The position numbers were made by a program, and so were the translations under genes. Shown piece by piece: positions 59,198-64,000 of a stretch of DNA of 64,000 nt (position 1 is its first letter; the number at the start of each line of letters is the position of its first letter). The stretch is from Vibrio hyugaensis (GTDB taxonomy: Bacteria > Pseudomonadota > Gammaproteobacteria > Enterobacterales > Vibrionaceae): contig NZ_CP025794.1 in NCBI RefSeq assembly GCF_002906655.1, positions 2,232,001-2,296,000 on the forward strand, in the 5' to 3' direction. The notes under the pieces are model-generated. The model made no database searches. It was not told the origin of the DNA and saw only the letters and a program-made list of their open reading frames with translations.

Positions 59198-60379
59198 TTA
59201 GTTATTTTGAACTAGCGTTAGGGCTTTGCGAGAGACTTCGTGAGCCGCTTTAGTTAAGTTTTGCTTCTCTAGTGTGTCTGCTAGGTAAGCATAGTCAGAA
59301 ACGTCTGAGCGAAGCTTTAGCGCAACCTCGAAATGTTCTTGTGCTTCTTGCCATTTCTCTTGGCGGAAGAAGAAGTGTGCCAATGCACTTTGTGCTGCTG
59401 CGTTTTCTGGTTCACGTTTCAAGACACCTTCAAGGAAAACAATCACCGGGTGGCTATCTGGTAGGTTTAGCTCTGGCAGTAATTGGTATAGATCCGGTGT
59501 TGGGCTCTTCTTCAAAGCTTCTTTGATCACAGTGAAGGCTTCGGTATCTGCTTTGCGGGAGATTAGCTCGTGAGCAAAACAACCGATCAGGTGAGCGTCT
59601 TGTTTTACCTTACGTGGCAGACTGTTCCAGTGTGAGATAAGACCTTCGCTACCTTGTTGCTGAGCCACTTCGTGTAGCAAACCACATTGAGCTTTCTGAA
59701 TTAGCTCTGCTTGCTCTTCTTCTGTGATCAGTTTGGCTTTACTTAGCTGAGGCATCAGATCGATCAGTGATTGCCATAGCTTAAGCTGCATGTAAGTGGT
59801 TTTTTGCAGGTTAAGAACAATCGAGTTATTCGCGTACTGACCTTTTAATGCTTGTAACGTATCGAATGCAGACTCGAACTCGTTATCACGAATGAACTGT
59901 TTCGCGCGAGTCAACTCTACTGCTAAGTGCGCATTCTCTTGTTGGCTTGCTAGCTCTAGGTACTGGTCACGCTTCGTTTTGTCACCTTGCCCCTGCGCGG
60001 CTTCTGACGCCACTAGGTAGCAAAGCAACGGCATGTCGTGATGGTTTGCCCAGCGTGTCACTTTCTTCTCGGCACCTTTCCAGTCACCTTCAAGTAGCTT
60101 GATGATGCCCTCGTTGGTGTAACGACGAGAACGACGCATTTTACGGACGCTAAAGTAGTTCCAAGTGCTCGAGCTTGCGTAAACCAGTTTCTTGACGACA
60201 TACTCCAATAGGAACAATGCAGCCAGTGCGGCAATCACAAAAATCACTAGGGTAGTGACACTCATCTCAATGGTTTTATTGGCAATTGAGATCAGGACAT
60301 AACCTTGCTGGCCTGAGAACTGAGTACCAACAAATAAGCCAGCCCCAAGAACAACAAATAGGAAAATAAGACGAACCAT
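59198..60379 (-). CDS. hemY: Haem biosynthesis-associated TPR protein HemY
   Basis: A 393-residue inner-membrane protein. It has two N-terminal membrane helices (LIFLFVVLGAGLFVG and TLVIFVIAALAALFLLEYV) with the HemY_N region, then a periplasmic or cytoplasmic array of TPR helices (LAHFFFRQEKWQEAQEHFEVAL). Its exact role in haem synthesis is not settled. This HemY is unrelated to the Bacillus protoporphyrinogen oxidase of that name. Its ATG shares one base with the hemX stop (TAATG). Confidence 0.94.
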   Translation of the reverse strand: MVRLIFLFVVLGAGLFVGTQFSGQQGYVLISIANKTIEMSVTTLVIFVIAALAALFLLEYVVKKLVYASSSTWNYFSVRKMRRSRRYTNEGIIKLLEGDWKGAEKKVTRWANHHDMPLLCYLVASEAAQGQGDKTKRDQYLELASQQENAHLAVELTRAKQFIRDNEFESAFDTLQALKGQYANNSIVLNLQKTTYMQLKLWQSLIDLMPQLSKAKLITEEEQAELIQKAQCGLLHEVAQQQGSEGLISHWNSLPRKVKQDAHLIGCFAHELISRKADTEAFTVIKEALKKSPTPDLYQLLPELNLPDSHPVIVFLEGVLKREPENAAAQSALAHFFFRQEKWQEAQEHFEVALKLRSDVSDYAYLADTLEKQNLTKAAHEVSRKALTLVQNN

Positions 60380-61590
60380 TACTTATCCTCCGTACCTGTC
60401 ATTGTGGTTACTTCACGACGTAGGCGCTCGCGAATCACATCTGATAGCTGATTTTGACTCTCCAGTTTCGCTGGGTATTCAACTTCGATGTCTTGTTTAC
60501 TCAACTGGCTCAATGATTTGTTGAACTCTTTAACTGAATTATCATCTTGGTTGAAGAATGCCATTGCCCATTTGTCCGCGGTTTCCAAAGAGGTGGTGTA
60601 TATTTCCCCTTGTTCTTGGTAAACCGATTTAATCGCTGTTTCGATCTTGGCTTTGATGTTCTCTTTCAAGTAGAAGTGTTGTTGTGGTGAGAGCAATGGA
60701 ATCACATTGCCATCACGTGTACGGAAGGTGATGAAGTTCTCTGAGAAGTCTTTTAGTGAGGTCATCAGGTTATCTTGCCAGTTTGCAATGTCTTCTGATA
60801 CTTGCTGCTTCTCAACCGCTGCCGCTTCTGGTAGTAATGCATTTGCGAGAGGCAGTTTGTCTACTTGCTGTTGCAATGCCGTTAAACGCAATACTAGACC
60901 ATCACGGTCAACTAGTGGCACAACACGTAGCTTAGTGATGTCGTTTGCCATTGCTTTACGCAGACCTACAAGGCTTGGATCGTTTAGCGCTGCAATACGC
61001 TGGTCTGCGCTTTCCATCAACTGAGTCGCGCTTTCTACATCATGCTCTAGAAACAGCTTACGACCAGCAAGTTTTACTAGATAGTCAGCTTCTGCTAACA
61101 ACCAATCGTTTGGACGACGGCCTTTCACGTCGGCCACTGCTAATTGTAGGCTTTCAATACTTTTTCGCTGCTGACCAAGAACCACTTCAGCTTTGTGCGT
61201 TGCTGTCGTCGCTTTTTCAATAGTTTCTTCTTTTACTTGGTTTAGCTCTTGTTTCATTGCTGATTGAGCTTGCTCTAGTTGGCTTTGAAGCTGAGCGATC
61301 TGAGTTTGGTATTCAGATTGCTGTTCAAGCATTTTGTATGTCAGACCACCACCAAAAATAAGTGATAAGACGATAGCCACAGTACCCAGCTTCACGCCGC
61401 GTTTGCCTTGCTTCTCTTCAAATTCAACTTTGTTTGGTTCTGCTGGTTTGGTTGGTTCAGCAGGCTTTGAGTCTACCTTTTTAGGCTCAGATTCTTGTTT
61501 CGGCGTGTCTTTTTCAGCTAGCAGTGCCGATGCAGTTTGTTCGGAAAGGTTTTTATCGTTATTTTTTTGGTCGTTATTTTTACTTGTCAT
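60379..61590 (-). CDS. hemX: HemX, membrane protein of the haem operon
   Basis: A 403-residue protein. It has a Lys/Pro/Glu-rich cytoplasmic N-terminus of ~70 residues, one membrane helix (LGTVAIVLSLIFGGGLTYKML), and a coiled coil (QTQIAQLQSQLEQAQSAMKQEL) before a helical domain. Databases often call it uroporphyrinogen-III C-methyltransferase, but it lacks that catalytic fold. The ATG at 61590 follows AGGATATAGGC; a longer frame would overlap hemD. Co-transcribed with hemC, hemD and hemY. Confidence 0.93.
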   Translation of the reverse strand: MTSKNNDQKNNDKNLSEQTASALLAEKDTPKQESEPKKVDSKPAEPTKPAEPNKVEFEEKQGKRGVKLGTVAIVLSLIFGGGLTYKMLEQQSEYQTQIAQLQSQLEQAQSAMKQELNQVKEETIEKATTATHKAEVVLGQQRKSIESLQLAVADVKGRRPNDWLLAEADYLVKLAGRKLFLEHDVESATQLMESADQRIAALNDPSLVGLRKAMANDITKLRVVPLVDRDGLVLRLTALQQQVDKLPLANALLPEAAAVEKQQVSEDIANWQDNLMTSLKDFSENFITFRTRDGNVIPLLSPQQHFYLKENIKAKIETAIKSVYQEQGEIYTTSLETADKWAMAFFNQDDNSVKEFNKSLSQLSKQDIEVEYPAKLESQNQLSDVIRERLRREVTTMTGTEDK

Positions 61591-61607
61591 GCCTATATCC
61601 TGTGTAG

Positions 61608-62336
61608 CTAGGGCTGGAGAGCAGCCAGTAATTCTTGGTTGGATGCACTTCCTGTACATCTGACCTGAGAGAAGCCCCTTTGAATTGCGATGTCAGCGAT
61701 GCGCTGACTGGGGATATACAACTCTTGTTGATTAAGCCAAACCAATTGTTCTGACGTCAATTGGCTGCACAAATAATCCAGTTGTTCACCACTGGTGACG
61801 ATTATCTGGTCGATTTGTTGGGTTTTCCATAATGAGACACAGCTTACTGGATCGAATGGGATAAATTCTCTCTTATAAGTCTCACTATAGTGAACTTTTG
61901 CTCCGCGTCTCACCAATGCATCTTTAATCAGTTCCCGCCCCCCGTTGCCACGAAGGATTAGAACTGTTTGTTTTTCTACATTGTTTAGTTCGGGAAGTTG
62001 CAACAAGTGCTCACTATCACTGACTTGTGGATAGTGTACTTTCTGTTGTGTGCATTTGCTCAAATAGTGTGCTGTTTTTTGACCAACGGCAAGGTATACA
62101 GCTTGCTTGGGCCATGATTTAGCGTTGTTTTCTAAGATTTGCTCAGCGCACTGCACCGCATGTTGGCTAACTGCAATGATGATTTGGGCACTTTCGATGT
62201 ATTTAGAGAGGAGTGTATCGCTAAGATCGGCAACAATGTCGATCAATGGATGATGGATTGCAGTTATGCCGTGCCTTTCGAGTAGAGAGCAAAGCGCTTT
62301 GCCTTGCTCTCCCGGCCGAGTGACCAACACTGCCAT
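61608..62336 (-). CDS. hemD: Uroporphyrinogen-III synthase
   Basis: A 242-residue two-domain enzyme that closes hydroxymethylbilane to uroporphyrinogen III with inversion of ring D. Sequence is weakly conserved in the family; the recognised parts are VLVTRPGEQGKALCSLLE at the start and ILRGNGGRELIKDALVRRGAKVHYSETYKR in the middle. It begins 2 bp after hemC, as is usual for this pair. Confidence 0.95.
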   Translation of the reverse strand: MAVLVTRPGEQGKALCSLLERHGITAIHHPLIDIVADLSDTLLSKYIESAQIIIAVSQHAVQCAEQILENNAKSWPKQAVYLAVGQKTAHYLSKCTQQKVHYPQVSDSEHLLQLPELNNVEKQTVLILRGNGGRELIKDALVRRGAKVHYSETYKREFIPFDPVSCVSLWKTQQIDQIIVTSGEQLDYLCSQLTSEQLVWLNQQELYIPSQRIADIAIQRGFSQVRCTGSASNQELLAALQP

Positions 62337-62338
62337 GG

Positions 62339-63277
62339 TTAGTCGTGGTCTGCGTACAGCTTGGTTAAGATTTCACGTGCGCCGTTTTCTAGCAGCTCAT
62401 TCGCAAGTTGAACGCCCAATGCTTCGGCATCATTGCGGTGACCACGAATTTCACCACGCACAATTAGGCTTCCATCTGGTTCGCCAACCAGTGCGCGTAG
62501 CCAAATGTTGTCACCGTCAAGCAGTGAGTAACTGCCGATTGGCACCTGACAACCGCCTTCAAGGGTCAGGTTCATCGCACGCTCACAACGTACGCGATCT
62601 GCCGTATCTTGGTGGTTTAGTGGCTCAAGTAGTTTAAGTAGACGTTCGTCATCCACACGACACTCAATACCTACTGCACCTTGGCCTACCGCTGGCAGCG
62701 ATTGCTCTGGCTCGATAAAGCTACGAATTCGCTCTTCTAGCTCAAGGCGCTTCAGACCTGCTGCGGCAAGAATGATTGCGTCATATTCCCCTGCATCTAG
62801 CTTACCTAGGCGAGTACCTACGTTGCCACGTAGTTCTTTGATAACTAGGTCTGGGCGGTATTCTTTTAGCTGACACTGACGACGCAGGCTACAAGTACCT
62901 ACAACTGCGCCTTGTGGCAGCTCATCAATGTTGTTGTAAGTGTTAGAAACGAATGCATCGCGTGGGTCTTCACGTTCACAAATCGTCACCAAGCCAAGAC
63001 CTTCAGGGAAGTCTACTGGTACATCTTTCATTGAGTGCACCGCAAGGTCCGCACGACCTTCAAGCATCGCCACTTCTAACTCTTTAACGAACAAGCCTTT
63101 ACCACCAACTTTTGCTAGCGGCGTATCCAAAATGATGTCGCCTTTGGTCACCATAGTGACGAGTTCTACTTCAAGACCTGGATGAGCGGCTTGAAGTGCG
63201 TCTTTTACAAAGTGTGCTTGCCATAGAGCAAGAGGGCTTTTTCGAGTTGCAATGCGAATTGGCGTGGATTGTGTCAT
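62339..63277 (-). CDS. hemC: Hydroxymethylbilane synthase (porphobilinogen deaminase)
   Basis: A 312-residue enzyme that links four porphobilinogens. The dipyrromethane cofactor Cys is in [12 protein letters not shown] near residue 242. [21 protein letters not shown] and [11 protein letters not shown] line the active site. The ATG at 63277 has GAGAAG upstream; the longer frame to 63322 is not supported. First gene of hemCDXY, divergent from cyaA, as in enterobacteria. Confidence 0.97.
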   Translation of the reverse strand: MTQSTPIRIATRKSPLALWQAHFVKDALQAAHPGLEVELVTMVTKGDIILDTPLAKVGGKGLFVKELEVAMLEGRADLAVHSMKDVPVDFPEGLGLVTICEREDPRDAFVSNTYNNIDELPQGAVVGTCSLRRQCQLKEYRPDLVIKELRGNVGTRLGKLDAGEYDAIILAAAGLKRLELEERIRSFIEPEQSLPAVGQGAVGIECRVDDERLLKLLEPLNHQDTADRVRCERAMNLTLEGGCQVPIGSYSLLDGDNIWLRALVGEPDGSLIVRGEIRGHRNDAEALGVQLANELLENGAREILTKLYADHD

Positions 63278-63624
63278 GGTCTTCTCAATGCTGTTTAAGT
63301 TTTGCTTAATCGTAACACTCAACGCGTGAAAATCTTAATGTTAGTTAGGCTTCTCTTGGTGTCATGAATGGAATTACATTGCATTATGGAAATAGTGTGA
63401 CTGGATTCTCATTTAGACTAAGGACTATTATTAGTTAGAGGCGAATACGAGCGACACTACTGCGCTATCAATTTTGCGACTAGTGTGGGGTTTTGAAACC
63501 GCAACTATTTGCGGGTGGAAATCTTTACCAACTCTGATGAAAGTGTTAAATTGATCACGTTTTTAGACCTTTTTGGTTTAAAACATCAGCAGATTTTCGT
63601 GATTGTTCAACCAAGGAACTTCCC
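63278..63624. promoter_or_regulatory. hemC-cyaA divergent control region with CRP-type site
   Basis: A 347-bp gap between divergent genes. At 63542-63563 there is a CRP-type dyad, TGTTA-N6-TCACG, in a context (GTTAAATTGATCACGTTTT) that is nearly the same as the CRP site of the E. coli cyaA promoter, where CRP-cAMP represses cyaA. No reading frame or RNA gene is seen in the gap. Confidence 0.75.
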
Positions 63625-64000
63625 TTGCAGGCTTACACCCAAAAACTTATTCAGCGACTAGATAACCTGAACCAGCAACGGATCGACCGTGCGCTGGCGC
63701 TTATGGATTCGCAAAGCCAGCAAGTCTTCCACTTGATTCCTGCCTTGTTGAACTACAACCATCCTGTTATTCCCGGCTACTACGATGCTGACGTACCTTA
63801 TGGTGTGTTTGGTTTAGAGCTGAACGAACTCCAACAACGATTCCTTGATGATACTCAACTGACGATTGGGCAAGCGCTTAAGACAGCAGAGCAACCTGCG
63901 ATCTTAGGTTTGTACACTATGGGCAGTACCTCTTCTATTGGTCAAAGTACTTCAAGTGATTTGGATATTTGGGTGTGTATCTCACCGGAGATGGATAAAG
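63625..64000 (+). CDS. cyaA: Class I adenylate cyclase CyaA, N-terminal part (3' end outside window)
   Basis: The first 125 residues, running off the window end. The nucleotidyl-transferase motif is complete: YTMGSTSSIGQSTSSDLDIWVC, with the G-S and D-x-D catalytic pattern near residues 98-115. The start is TTG at 63625, 7 nt after AAGGAA, as in E. coli cyaA, where the TTG keeps synthesis low. It makes cAMP from ATP at the membrane in response to PTS sugar status. Confidence 0.95.
   Translation, partial: MQAYTQKLIQRLDNLNQQRIDRALALMDSQSQQVFHLIPALLNYNHPVIPGYYDADVPYGVFGLELNELQQRFLDDTQLTIGQALKTAEQPAILGLYTMGSTSSIGQSTSSDLDIWVCISPEMDK

Noticed and set aside
60379..61590. Label of hemX as uroporphyrinogen-III methyltransferase
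   Set aside because: The protein has one membrane helix and a coiled coil and lacks the SAM-binding motifs of that enzyme, so the name is kept as HemX only.

Overview
The window is a stretch of Vibrio primary chromosome, probably close to the replication origin and probably from the Harveyi clade. The genus call rests on the 16S/5S rRNA sequences, the Vibrio-type thiCEFSGH operon, and gene blocks that keep their gammaproteobacterial order: fadBA-yigZ-trkH-hemG-rrn, gppA-rhlB / trxA-rho, ubiD-fre and hemYXDC / cyaA. The species is not resolved. Three ParB-binding parS palindromes within 11 kb (18.86, 22.78 and 29.58 kb) and two rRNA operons support an origin-proximal position.

Layout. 1-8.1 kb: end of a TsdA-like cytochrome c, an AcuI/YhdH reductase, the fadBA beta-oxidation operon with a FadR-type operator, yigZ, trkH and hemG. 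8.1-13.9 kb: first rRNA operon (16S, tRNA-Ile, tRNA-Ala, 23S, 5S, tRNA-Asp). 14-16.1 kb: a Tat-exported multicopper oxidase behind a Fur-like box, then the fluoride channel crcB. 16.1-22.8 kb: TPP riboswitch and the thiamine operon thiCEFSGH. 22.8-27.5 kb: an aminopeptidase P, a divergent LysR regulator / Bcr-type exporter pair, and a small unknown protein. 27.5-29.9 kb: a complete bufferin-type RiPP metallophore operon (bufABCD). 30-37.6 kb: uvrD behind a LexA-like box, a CsrB-family regulatory RNA with an upstream VarA/UvrY-type palindrome, ggt, a LysE-family exporter with an AraC regulator, and rarD. 37.6-45.8 kb: recQ, a DUF3630 protein, a preQ1-I riboswitch with yhhQ, gppA-rhlB, and divergent trxA-rho.

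45.8-47.5 kb holds an IS1182-family element inserted in the rho terminator and flanked by a 22-bp copy of that hairpin on each side. 47.5-51.5 kb: an exported protein of unknown function, then ubiD (with an internally duplicated C-terminal domain), a small [2Fe-2S] ferredoxin and fre. 51.5-57.5 kb: a second rRNA operon in the same orientation, ending with tRNA-Asp and tRNA-Trp. 57.5-58.7 kb: an IS630-family element whose transposase is broken by one in-frame TGA. 59.2-63.3 kb: hemCDXY on the minus strand. 63.6 kb to the end: the start of cyaA, with a TTG start codon and a CRP-type site.

Most of the window is core genome. The least ordinary parts are the bufferin operon and the parS site that contains the bufB start codon; the CsrB-type RNA with its control site; the preQ1-I switch over the yhhQ ribosome binding site; the IS1182 insertion that re-made the rho terminator; the UbiD duplication; and paired, compensatory differences between the two rRNA operons. 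The bufferin, CsrB and preQ1 systems belong to families that are already described. I did not find a system that I could defend as wholly new.
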